NCBI RefSeq assembly: GCF_008801915.1 | Contig: NZ_VZOV01000001.1 | Coordinates: forward strand, 496,001 to 560,000 | Source of the DNA: Cupriavidus gilardii | GTDB lineage: Bacteria; Pseudomonadota; Gammaproteobacteria; Burkholderiales; Burkholderiaceae | Reading direction: 5' to 3' | Length of the DNA stretch: 64,000 bases | Part shown: piece after piece, positions 1 through 7,827 of the stretch | Numbering within the stretch: position 1 is the first letter of the stretch | How the letters are laid out: each line of letters starts with the position of its first letter | Notes under the pieces: model-generated | Told to the model about the DNA's origin: nothing | Seen by the model: only the letters and a program-made list of their open reading frames with translations | Databases searched by the model: none | Made by a program: the position numbers and the translations under genes

Positions 1-1425
1 ATGCCGGCGGGCCGGCAGGTGTCGAACACCAACGCCCCCGGCTTCAATCCGCCGTACGATCCCGCGATCGACGACCGCTACAGCCCGTTCGCCAAGGGCT
101 TCTGCAACACCATGGCCGATGGCGGCTTCCTGCAGTCGCTGCGCGACGACGTGCAGAACGGCCGCCTGCCGGAAGTCTCCTGGATCATCCCGCCGGCCGA
201 GTTCAGCGAACACCCGGGGCCGTCTAGCCCGGCCAAGGGCGGCTGGTATGTACAGGCGATTCTCGATGCGCTGACGTCGGACCCCGAGGTCTGGAGCAAG
301 ACCGCGCTGATCATCAACTACGACGAGAACGACGGCTTCTTCGACCACCTGCCGCCGCCGACCGCGCCGTCGCGCAATCCCGATGGCACCGTTGCCGGCA
401 AATCGACGCTGTCCGATGCGCAGATGGCCTTCGAGTACCACGACTACCAGCCGGCCACGCCGAAGCAGCCGGCCCGCGATGGCCGGCCCTATGGCCCGGG
501 TCCGCGCGTGCCGATGTGGATCGTCTCGCCGTGGAGCCGCGGCGGCTGGGTCAATTCGGAAGTGTTCGACCATACCTCGGTGATCCGCTTCCTCGAGGCA
601 CGCTTCGGCGTGATGGAGCCGCAGATCAGCCCGTACCGCCGCGCGGTCTGCGGCGATCTGACCAGCGCCTTCAATTTCGCCACGCCGAACGCCGATCCGC
701 TGCCCGCGCTGGCCGGCCGCACCACGCGCGCCGAGGCCACCAGCCTGACGGCCGCGCAGCAAGCCATGCCGAAGATCCCGGTGCCCGCCACGCCGGAGTT
801 GCCGGTACAGGACGCCGGCACGCGTCCGTCCCGTGCGCTGCCGTACGAGCTTCACACCAGCGCACGCGTCGATGCCCGCAACAACCGGCTGCAGCTGCTG
901 TTCGCCAATGCCAGCGCGCGCAGTGCCGGTGCGGTGTTCCACGTCTACGATCGCCTGCATCTGGACCGCATTCCGCGGCGCATCGTCGTCGAGGCCGGCA
1001 AGATGATCGACGACGTCTGGGATCTGAGCGGCGACGGTGGCAAGTACGATCTGTGGGTACTGGGTCCGAACGGCTATCACCGCAGCTTCGTCGGCGATGT
1101 GGCGGAGCAGGGCGAGGCGATGCCGGAGATCCAGGTCTGCTACAACCCGTGCGAGCGCCCCACCGTGCAAGTCAAGCTGCATAACAACGGCAGCCGGCCG
1201 ATCCGTTTTACGGCCGAGGCGCTGGCCTATCGCAACGACGGCCCGTGGACGAAGATGGTCGCCCCCGGCAAGGTCGTCGAGTTCGAATGGGCGATCGCCG
1301 ACTCGGGCTGCTGGTACGACTTCGTCGTGACCTGCGACGCAAGCCCGGCGTTCCGCCGCCGCTTTGCCGGACGGATGGAAACCGGCAAGGACCTGGTCAG
1401 CGATCCGGCGATGGGGCAGGTTTGA
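1..1425 (+). CDS. Phospholipase C, phosphocholine-specific type (5' part outside window)
   Basis: This is the C-terminal part (about 474 residues) of a secreted phospholipase C that hydrolyses phosphatidylcholine or sphingomyelin outside the cytoplasm. It aligns by eye with the complete homologues at 40795-43029 and 38130-40274, which have about 245 further residues before this point including a Tat signal, so the reading frame almost certainly continues beyond the window and the ATG at base 1 is an internal methionine. Visible phosphoesterase motifs are EHPGPSSP near residue 70 and DENDGFFDHLPPP near residue 103. The second half matches the two C-terminal beta domains of this family (DUF756 type), with FHVYDRLHLDRIPRR and RYD/KYDLWVLGPNGYHR blocks. 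It ends in SDPAMGQV, shared almost exactly with the other two copies. Family assignment is firm; substrate is inferred. Confidence 0.9.
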   Translation: MPAGRQVSNTNAPGFNPPYDPAIDDRYSPFAKGFCNTMADGGFLQSLRDDVQNGRLPEVSWIIPPAEFSEHPGPSSPAKGGWYVQAILDALTSDPEVWSKTALIINYDENDGFFDHLPPPTAPSRNPDGTVAGKSTLSDAQMAFEYHDYQPATPKQPARDGRPYGPGPRVPMWIVSPWSRGGWVNSEVFDHTSVIRFLEARFGVMEPQISPYRRAVCGDLTSAFNFATPNADPLPALAGRTTRAEATSLTAAQQAMPKIPVPATPELPVQDAGTRPSRALPYELHTSARVDARNNRLQLLFANASARSAGAVFHVYDRLHLDRIPRRIVVEAGKMIDDVWDLSGDGGKYDLWVLGPNGYHRSFVGDVAEQGEAMPEIQVCYNPCERPTVQVKLHNNGSRPIRFTAEALAYRNDGPWTKMVAPGKVVEFEWAIADSGCWYDFVVTCDASPAFRRRFAGRMETGKDLVSDPAMGQV

Positions 1426-1464
1426 CGGCGGCCTGACGCTGTCGGCTGAAGTCGTCTGCTGAAC

Positions 1465-1494
1465 GAAGCGCGGTCCCGCACGGGACCGCGCTTC
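1465..1494. terminator. Bidirectional hairpin terminator between convergent genes
   Basis: A perfect 14-bp inverted repeat (GAAGCGCGGTCCCG, 2-nt centre CA, CGGGACCGCGCTTC) lies between the phospholipase C stop and the stop codon of the reverse-strand hydrolase, overlapping the latter by two bases. There is no clear T-tract, so it is called from stem perfection and position. Confidence 0.7.
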
Positions 1495-3061
1495 AGCTCG
1501 TCCGCGGGAAGGTGCCCAGGCCCTCCTGGTCGTAGTACTCCAGCGTCAGCCGATCGCTGCCGAACCAGACGCGCGAGATCGTGCCGGGCGTCGCGTTCTC
1601 GTTGCGCAGCTGGAACGTGTAGACGTCGCCATCCCAATGCGATAACGGCAGCACCAGCGGCGCCGGGCCGATCGTCAGCACCAGCGCACCCGCGGACTCG
1701 CGCACCGTGATGGGCCCGTAGTAGTCGTTAGCGTAGTCGCCGGCATAGACGGACAGCGCGCGCGGCGGCAGCGGCGAGGCCGGCGGCGTGGCGCCGACCA
1801 GCGCGCCCTCCGGCGCCAGCACGGGGGCGAGCGCCTCCTCGATGATCGTGGCCCAGTCCTGCTGGATCGCCCCGTGATCGACCAGATCGAAGAACTGGTT
1901 GTTGATCGTCTCGGGCACGCCGATCGGATAGCCGTTGGTCAGCGTGACGATCGCCAGGCCGAGCGATGGCACCGCGAGAAAGGCCGTGGCGGCGCCGAGC
2001 GCGAACGCGCCCGAGTGGTTGTACATCGGGCGGCCGGCGGGATTCGTGCCGACATTGAAGCCATAGCCGTAGAAGCCGGCCGGACGTCCGCCTGCCGGCG
2101 GCGTCGACTGATTATGCGGTGCGATCGCTTCCTTCAGCGCGCCGGCCTCGACGATGCGTCTGCCTTCGAACATGCCTTCGCCAAGCATCATGATCAGCCA
2201 GCGGGCGACATCGTTGACCGAGGCGCTGACGCCGCCCGCCGGCGATTGCGCATCGGCATCGCGTACCGGCCCGCGTACCCACACGCCGTTCTCCCGTACG
2301 TGGCCGACCGCCCGATTATCGCGGGCCACATAATCGGCGTGGCGCGAGCTGGTGCGCGTCATGCCGAGCGGACCATACAGGGTCTGTTCCGATAGCGTGG
2401 CCCAGTCCGTCGCCGCTGCGGTTGCGACCGCTTCGGCGGCGGCGGTCAGCCCGAAATTGGTGTACTGGTACGACGCGCGGAACGGATGCAGCGGCAGGAA
2501 CCGCAGCCGCTCCAGCACCTGGCGGCGGTCGTACCCCATGTCCTCGAGCCGGTCGCCGGCATGATCCGGCAGGCCCGAGCGGTGCGAGTACAGGTCCGCC
2601 ACCGTCAATACCGGATTCACCGCGGGATCGGACAAGGCAAACCAGGGCAATTGCGATTGCACAGGCGTGTCCCAACGGATGCGGCCGACGCCGACCTGAT
2701 TCGCGACGACCATGGCGCCGATCGATTTCGACATCGAGGCAAGCTGAAATACGGTATCGGCGTCGACCGTCGCCGGCTCGTCGACAGCCCGCTTGCCGAA
2801 GCCTTTGGCATAGACGACGCGATTGCCGGCGGGATCGCGCCGCACCACAGCGGTGGCCACCCCGGGCACGCCGGTGCGCGACATCTGGTCGGTCACCAGC
2901 TTGTCCAGACTGGCGATGGCCTGGGTGATCCGCGCCTCCGGCACCGGCGGGGGTGGCTCGCCGCCCGATGGCGGGGGATCGTCGTCATCGCCTCCGCAGG
3001 CGGCGAGGGCGGTCCCGAGCGTGGCGACGAGAAACGTGCGGCGCGAATGCAAGGTCGTCAT
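1493..3061 (-). CDS. Serine beta-lactamase-like hydrolase (family S12), lipoprotein
   Basis: 522-residue exported hydrolase of the class C beta-lactamase/esterase/D-aminopeptidase superfamily. The open frame extends far upstream, but the ATG at 3061 is chosen because it gives a signal sequence with twin arginines (HSRRTFLVA), an LAAC lipobox with the lipid cysteine at residue 22, and a purine-rich AAAAGGGGGG site just upstream. The SxxK catalytic motif is S109-M-S-K112, the Y-x-N motif is YTN in SYQYTNFG, and an HSGAF segment takes the place of the KTG triad. The last 90 residues resemble the small C-terminal DUF3471-type domain of such proteins. An acidic Pro-rich linker (GGDDDDPPP) follows the lipid anchor. 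It is the last gene of a probable operon with the alpha/beta hydrolase and the HxlR regulator. The substrate cannot be told. Confidence 0.85.
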   Translation of the reverse strand: MTTLHSRRTFLVATLGTALAACGGDDDDPPPSGGEPPPPVPEARITQAIASLDKLVTDQMSRTGVPGVATAVVRRDPAGNRVVYAKGFGKRAVDEPATVDADTVFQLASMSKSIGAMVVANQVGVGRIRWDTPVQSQLPWFALSDPAVNPVLTVADLYSHRSGLPDHAGDRLEDMGYDRRQVLERLRFLPLHPFRASYQYTNFGLTAAAEAVATAAATDWATLSEQTLYGPLGMTRTSSRHADYVARDNRAVGHVRENGVWVRGPVRDADAQSPAGGVSASVNDVARWLIMMLGEGMFEGRRIVEAGALKEAIAPHNQSTPPAGGRPAGFYGYGFNVGTNPAGRPMYNHSGAFALGAATAFLAVPSLGLAIVTLTNGYPIGVPETINNQFFDLVDHGAIQQDWATIIEEALAPVLAPEGALVGATPPASPLPPRALSVYAGDYANDYYGPITVRESAGALVLTIGPAPLVLPLSHWDGDVYTFQLRNENATPGTISRVWFGSDRLTLEYYDQEGLGTFPRTS

Positions 3062-3231
3062 GGCGGCCCCCCTTTTGTGTTGTCCGGGCAGGCCGATGCG
3101 CCGCGCGCAGCGTTCCTGTCTTGCTGGACAGTAGAAGTTGCGGCGGCGAATGTCGAGGGCCGTCACCGGGATCGCGGCGGAACCAGGCGGGATGTGCCGG
3201 ACGAGATGCCGAGCGCGGCCCGGCGCCGCGT

Positions 3232-4149
3232 TCAAGCGAATTCGGCTTGCCTTTCGGGCCAGGCCAGATGGGTACGCAAAAAGCCGATCTGATCTTCGAC
3301 GACGAGGCGGCGGACCGCCTCCTTGTAGAAGTCGAAATGCGCGCAGGGATAGCGCCGCAATTCGCCGAGCGGTGCCCGATCCGCGATCCGGCGGCCGAGG
3401 TGCGAGGGCGTTTGTGCATCGCGCTCGGCCAGACAGACCAGCAGCGGCGCGTTGACGCGGTGCGCGCGGCGCCCCGGCCGATACCACAGCATCATGTCGA
3501 GCAGCACGCGCGGCGTGATTTCGTTGCGCCAGCTGTCGTTGCGCATCGAGCGAATCACCTCTTCAGCCTCGTCGAATGCCATCACCGCCAGCCGCCCACG
3601 CGGGGCGACCGCTGGGACATAGTGCGGCGGCCGGCCGGTTCGGCCATGCCACCAGTCCTTCAGCACGGCCGACAGCAATTGTCGGGTTTCGGCCGGGGTC
3701 CTGCCTTCGACCTTGCGCGGAAAGCCGTTGAACGGCACCTGCGCGACCACCGCGGCGATACGCGAGTCTTCGGCGGCTACCTCGACCACATGCCCGCCGC
3801 TCAGCGAGCTGCCCCACAACGCGATGCGCTCCGCATCGACGCCTGGCAGGTGGCGAGCGTGCGCGATTGCCGCATGCCAGTCCCTCTTCTGCGCGGCGAT
3901 CGAGATCAGCTGGCGCGGCATGCCGCCGCTCTCGCCGAAATAGCGGTAGTCGAAGGTCAGCACGACAAAGCCCGCCGAGGCAAAGTCCCCGGCGGTGCTG
4001 GCCAGCGAGCCCTGTTGCGTTCCGCCGAAGCCGTGCGCCATCACGATGCAGACGGGCAACGGCTTGCGCTGCGCCGGGCGATAGACGTAGCCGACGCAAT
4101 CGGTGCCATCGACCTCGAAGCGCGTTACGGTCTTCTGCACCATGGTCAT
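3232..4149 (-). CDS. Alpha/beta hydrolase (dienelactone hydrolase-like)
   Basis: 305-residue alpha/beta hydrolase, cytoplasmic (no signal sequence). The oxyanion region is MAHGFGGTQQ, the nucleophile elbow is GSSLSGG, and the C-terminal acid and base fit LAERDAQTP and YPCAHFDFY. The arrangement resembles the family annotated as alpha/beta hydrolase or acetylxylan esterase-like/dienelactone hydrolase. Two methionines lie at the start (4149 and 4143) and cannot be separated. It lies 36 bp downstream of the HxlR regulator gene on the same strand and 170 bp upstream of the S12 hydrolase, so regulator and hydrolases are probably co-transcribed. HxlR regulators often sense reactive aldehydes, quinones or thiol-reactive compounds, which hints at a detoxifying role (inference). 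Confidence 0.85.
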   Translation of the reverse strand: MTMVQKTVTRFEVDGTDCVGYVYRPAQRKPLPVCIVMAHGFGGTQQGSLASTAGDFASAGFVVLTFDYRYFGESGGMPRQLISIAAQKRDWHAAIAHARHLPGVDAERIALWGSSLSGGHVVEVAAEDSRIAAVVAQVPFNGFPRKVEGRTPAETRQLLSAVLKDWWHGRTGRPPHYVPAVAPRGRLAVMAFDEAEEVIRSMRNDSWRNEITPRVLLDMMLWYRPGRRAHRVNAPLLVCLAERDAQTPSHLGRRIADRAPLGELRRYPCAHFDFYKEAVRRLVVEDQIGFLRTHLAWPERQAEFA

Positions 4150-4185
4150 CGCTCCGTTCGGTCCCCGCCCATTGCGCTCAGCCGC

Positions 4186-4527
4186 TCAGGCCGCTGCTTG
4201 CTGCCCGGCCTTCCACGCCTCGTGCCGTTTGCCCCAGGCGGACATCGCCGTCACCGCGTCGTTCAGGCTCACGCCCAACGGCGTGATCGAGTATTCGACG
4301 CGCGGCGGCACTTCATCGTAATCATGGCGATGGATCAGTCCGTCCAGCTCCATCTGCCGCAATTGCTGCGCCAGGACTTTTTCGCTGACGCCGGGCAACA
4401 GCCGGCGCAATTCCGCGAATCGATGCGGGCGCAGATGCAATTCCCAAAGCACCGATGTTTTCCATTTGCCGCCGATTGCCTGCAGCGCAGAGGCAAAGCC
4501 GCAGCTGTCCGGTTCCTTGTTCCTCAT
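4186..4527 (-). CDS. HxlR-family winged-helix transcriptional regulator
   Basis: 113-residue DNA-binding regulator of the HxlR/MarR-like winged-helix family. It shows the family signatures: an N-terminal Cys (DSCGFASALQAIGGKWK), then LWEL, RFAELRRLLPGVSEKVLAQQLRQMELDGLI, and PPRVEYSITPLG. The single Cys at residue 9 sits where redox-sensing HxlR proteins such as HypR and QorR carry their reactive cysteine. GGAG lies about 10 nt before the ATG. It heads the operon with the alpha/beta hydrolase, and a perfect palindrome 68-86 bp upstream is a likely operator. Confidence 0.92.
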   Translation of the reverse strand: MRNKEPDSCGFASALQAIGGKWKTSVLWELHLRPHRFAELRRLLPGVSEKVLAQQLRQMELDGLIHRHDYDEVPPRVEYSITPLGVSLNDAVTAMSAWGKRHEAWKAGQQAAA

Positions 4528-4594
4528 CGCAAAAAAACTCCATCCCCGGATTCGGGGTACTTACCTCGAGGTGCGTTCTTCCTCGGGCAAAGGT

Positions 4595-4613
4595 GAATCG
4601 ATATCATCGATTC
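4595..4613. promoter_or_regulatory. Candidate HxlR operator (perfect 8-3-8 palindrome)
   Basis: GAATCGAT-ATC-ATCGATTC is a perfect inverted repeat in the leader/promoter of the hxlR-like gene, 68-86 bp before its ATG. Dimeric winged-helix regulators of this family bind such palindromes, commonly in their own promoters. A second small hairpin (CCCCG-GATT-CGGGG, about 4544-4557) lies between it and the start codon. Confidence 0.5.
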
Positions 4614-4793
4614 TCCCTTCCACAAACATCGGGCGGTCGCGACCTTGGTCGTTCGTTCGATCGCCGGAGAACTGTTGCATGACATCGAATTCGCAGCCGC
4701 GTGCCGCTTGGCAGATGAACTTGCCTGCCATTGCCATTGCCATTCTAATGAACCCGTGCCAATCGGCTCCGCATCAGATTGCGGAGTGCGCCA

Positions 4794-5137
4794 ATGCAGG
4801 CTGAAGTCCGCAAGCGAACCGCGGCTTGTTCATGCCGTGGCGTGGAACTGATCCTCGCGGGCGAACCGCGCCGCGTCTACGCGTGCAGCTGCCTCGAGTG
4901 CCAGCGCTGTACCGGCTCGGCCTTTTCCTACCGGGCCATCTATGCCGAATACAGGAATTCTGCACCACGTGCGGATCGGTGGTGCTGATGCGGGCGGAGG
5001 CATTGAAGGAAGCCATTTCGGTATCGGCGGGCTGTCTGGAGGACCGGGATTTCCCGCCGCCGCAATTGCTGCATTGGGCGCAGCGCAAGCATCGATGGCT
5101 TTGTCTGCCAGGAATTGACGCGGCCGCGCCGGCTTGA
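4794..5137 (+). pseudogene. GFA-family (Mss4-like, CENP-V/GFA) gene, broken by internal deletion/frameshift
   Basis: The ATG at 4794 opens a frame with the N-terminal GFA signature: CSCRGVELILAGEPRRVYAC, then SCLECQRCTGSAFSYRAIY. After about residue 55 the frame runs into unrelated sequence and a stop near 4988. The C-terminal half of the same family, FCTTCGSVVLMRAEAL followed by CLEDRDFPPPQLLHWAQRKHRWL, continues in another frame from about 4966 to the TGA at 5135-5137. About 25 residues that normally join the two halves (between SYRAIYAEYR and FCTTCGS) are missing. Zn-binding Cys pairs are present in both halves but cannot be made as one protein. Family members are annotated as glutathione-dependent formaldehyde-activating enzymes, though true substrates are mostly unknown. 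Confidence 0.7.
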
Positions 5138-5422
5138 ACTCGGCGGCTTATGCCTGCGTGAGCTCGTGGCGTTGCATCGGCGCACCCGGGCGCCGAATTA
5201 ACAATTGCTGAATTCACCGCCGACTGCAGTTCTGGTAATGTCTCGGCCTTGACGCCAGCCATGCCGCCACGGGCATGCGCGGCGTCGAGCCAACACCAGA
5301 TACCAATACCAATAAATCCGGAAGGGGTCCCGGTTCACCGGGCGCACAGGGCGTCCGGTCCCGGCTCAGCCTGGCGCATCGCCATGCCGCTTCCGGCGCA
5401 AGCTCTGCGGGAGGCCGGCGCA

Positions 5423-6061
5423 ATGACGCTCTACGAACTCAAGCCCAGATTTCAGGCATGGCTGCGGCCGCTGGTCCAGGATCTGGCCGAGCGCGGCGCC
5501 ACCGCCAATCAGGTGACGCTGGTCGCCGCGGCCGGCTCGCTGGCCGTCGGTGCGCTGGCCGCGATCGGCGCGCTGGTTGCCGAGACCTCGGCGCTGTTCC
5601 TGCTGTTCCCTCTATGGCTGTTCGCGCGGATGGCGCTCAATGCGATCGACGGCATGTTGGCGCGCGAGCATGGCCAGAAGAGCGCGCTGGGTGCCTATCT
5701 GAACGAGCTCGGCGACATCGTCTCCGATGTCGCGCTGATCCTGCCGCTGGCCGCGCTGCCGGACTTCAATCTGGTCCAGGTCGGACCGTTTGCCCTGCTG
5801 GCGGTGATCGTCGAGGCCGCGGGGCTGATCGGTCCGCTGGCCGGTGCAAGCCGCCGCTACGACGGCCCCTTCGGCAAGAGCGACCGCGCGCTGGTGGTTG
5901 GCGCGATCGCGCTGTGGGCCGGCGTCGGCCTGGGCTTCGGCGCGGCCGGGCCGTGGCTGTGGCTGCTGCTGTCGCTGTTGTCGGTGCTGACCGTCGTCAA
6001 CCGGGTGCGGCGCGGCGTTGCCGAAGCGCAGGCCCAATCGCCAGCCCACACTGCGGAGTAA
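5423..6061 (+). CDS. CDP-alcohol phosphatidyltransferase family membrane protein (YnbA-like)
   Basis: 212-residue integral membrane protein of the CDP-alcohol phosphatidyltransferase superfamily, which transfers a phosphatidyl group from CDP-diacylglycerol to an alcohol head group. The ATG at 5423 is chosen because of GGGAGG about 9 nt upstream and because residues 1-212 are the family domain. The signature is recognisable as DG-ML-AR ... G ... D (IDGMLAREHGQKSALG, then ELGDIVSD), but the first and third of the four canonical aspartates are asparagine here (NAIDG and AYLNE). Six hydrophobic helices are apparent. It is the first gene of a six-gene operon whose content matches E. coli ynbA-ynbC-ynbD-ynbB. 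The alcohol acceptor is unknown; the Asn changes might alter or abolish catalysis. Confidence 0.82.
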   Translation: MTLYELKPRFQAWLRPLVQDLAERGATANQVTLVAAAGSLAVGALAAIGALVAETSALFLLFPLWLFARMALNAIDGMLAREHGQKSALGAYLNELGDIVSDVALILPLAALPDFNLVQVGPFALLAVIVEAAGLIGPLAGASRRYDGPFGKSDRALVVGAIALWAGVGLGFGAAGPWLWLLLSLLSVLTVVNRVRRGVAEAQAQSPAHTAE

Positions 6062-6063
6062 GC

Positions 6064-7827
6064 ATGGATCGACTGTCGTCACGCCAGCCGCAGGAATTGC
6101 AATTTCAGACCCACGACGGGCAGACGCTGTTCTATCGGCATTGGCCGGCGGTCGAGGGGCAGCCGCGCGGTGCGGTGGTGCTGTTCCATCGGGGGCACGA
6201 ACATTCCGGCCGTGTCGCCCACCTTGCCGACGAACTGAATCTGCCGGGCTACGGCATCTTTGCCTGGGACGCCCGCGGCCATGGGCGCTCGCCGGGAGAG
6301 CGCGGCTATAGCCCGAGCCTGGCCGACTCCGTGCGCGATATCCAGACCTTTACCGAACATATCGGTGCCAACCACGGTATCCCGCTGCAGCGGATGGCGG
6401 TGGTGGCGCAGAGCGTCGGCGCGGTGCTGGCCGCGACCTGGGTTCACGACTACGCGCCGCCGATCCGCGCGCTGGTGTTGGCTTCGCCTGCGTTCAAGGT
6501 CAAGCTGTATGTGCCGTTCGCGCGCCCGGGCCTGAAGCTGATGCACCGGCTGCGCGGCAAGTTCTTCGTCAACAGCTATGTCAAGGCGAAGTTCCTGACC
6601 CACGATCCCGAGCGCATTGCCAGCTATGACAACGATCCGCTGATCACGCGGCCGATAGCGGTCAATATCCTGCTTGATCTGTACGAGACCGCCGAACGGA
6701 TCGTCGCCGACGCCGCGGCGATCACCGTGCCGACGCAGCTGCTGATCTCCGGCGCAGACTGGGTGGTCCATCGCGGCCCGCAGGACCGCTTCTACGAACG
6801 GCTGGGCAGCCGGACCAAGGAGCGCATCGTGCTCGATGGCTTCTATCACGACACGCTGGGCGAGCGCGACCGGCAGCGCGCGGTCGAGGCGGCGCGGCGC
6901 TTCATCGTGCGCGAATTCGACTCGCCGTCGGCGCCGCGCTCGCTGCTCGATGCCGACCAGATCGGCCCGTTCCGCGAGGAATCGGACCGGCTCGCCTCGG
7001 CGCCGACCGGCCTGGCGGCGTGGTATTGGCGCGCGGCGCGCGCCAACCTGAAGCTGGGCGGCCTGCTGTCCGACGGCGTGCGCCTCGGGCACCAGACCGG
7101 CTTCGATTCGGGCTCGACGCTCGACTACGTCTATCGCAACACGCCATCGGGCCGCGGCGCGCTGGGCCGGATGGCCGACCGCCAGTACCTCGAGGCGATC
7201 GGCTGGCGCGGCATCCGCCAGCGCAAGGTTCATGCCGAGGAGCTGATTGCCGAGGGCGTGCGCCGGCTGCGCGCGGACGGCGTGCCGGTGCGGATCGTCG
7301 ATATCGCCGCCGGCCACGGCCGCTACGTGCTGGAGGCGCTGGAGAAGCTCGATCGCAGCGCTGTCGAATCGATCCTGCTGCGCGACTACAGCGCGCTGAA
7401 CGTGGAACAGGGCAGGGCGCTGATCACGGCCAAGGGCCTCGGCGACATCGCCCGCTTCGAGCAGGGCGACGCGTTCGACGGCGACGATCTGGCCGCGTTG
7501 TCGCCGGCGCCCACGTTGGCGGTGGTCTCCGGCCTATACGAGCTGTTTCCCGACAACGCGATGATCCGCCGCTCGCTTGGCGGCCTGGCGCGTGCGGTGC
7601 CGCCCGGCGGCTATCTTGTGTATACGGGCCAGCCGTGGCATCCGCAGCTCGAGTTCATCGCCCGCGCGCTGACGAGCCACCGCGCCGGCGCGGCCTGGGT
7701 GATGCGGCGCCGCTCGCAGGCCGAGATGGACGAACTGGTGCGCACCGCCGGTTTCGACAAGGTGACGCAGCGGATCGACCGCTGGGGCATCTTCACCGTC
7801 AGCCTGGCGCGCAGGCACGACGCATGA
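6064..7827 (+). CDS. Fused alpha/beta hydrolase - SAM-dependent methyltransferase (YnbC-like)
   Basis: 587-residue two-domain cytoplasmic protein. Residues 1-290 are a monoglyceride-lipase-like alpha/beta hydrolase: FHRGHEHSGR oxyanion region, WDARGHGRS, nucleophile elbow AQSVGA (Ala instead of the usual first Gly of GxSxG), acid ISGADWVV and base GFYHDTLGE. Residues 300-587 form a class I methyltransferase-like domain with the SAM loop DIAAGHGRY followed by LRDYSALNVEQG and a late GQPWHPQLE segment. It starts 2 nt after the stop of the CDP-alcohol transferase gene. E. coli YnbC and proteins annotated as bifunctional hydrolase/methyltransferase have the same build. In this setting it may deacylate and methylate a lysolipid or lipid head group; that is inference. 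Confidence 0.85.
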   Translation: MDRLSSRQPQELQFQTHDGQTLFYRHWPAVEGQPRGAVVLFHRGHEHSGRVAHLADELNLPGYGIFAWDARGHGRSPGERGYSPSLADSVRDIQTFTEHIGANHGIPLQRMAVVAQSVGAVLAATWVHDYAPPIRALVLASPAFKVKLYVPFARPGLKLMHRLRGKFFVNSYVKAKFLTHDPERIASYDNDPLITRPIAVNILLDLYETAERIVADAAAITVPTQLLISGADWVVHRGPQDRFYERLGSRTKERIVLDGFYHDTLGERDRQRAVEAARRFIVREFDSPSAPRSLLDADQIGPFREESDRLASAPTGLAAWYWRAARANLKLGGLLSDGVRLGHQTGFDSGSTLDYVYRNTPSGRGALGRMADRQYLEAIGWRGIRQRKVHAEELIAEGVRRLRADGVPVRIVDIAAGHGRYVLEALEKLDRSAVESILLRDYSALNVEQGRALITAKGLGDIARFEQGDAFDGDDLAALSPAPTLAVVSGLYELFPDNAMIRRSLGGLARAVPPGGYLVYTGQPWHPQLEFIARALTSHRAGAAWVMRRRSQAEMDELVRTAGFDKVTQRIDRWGIFTVSLARRHDA

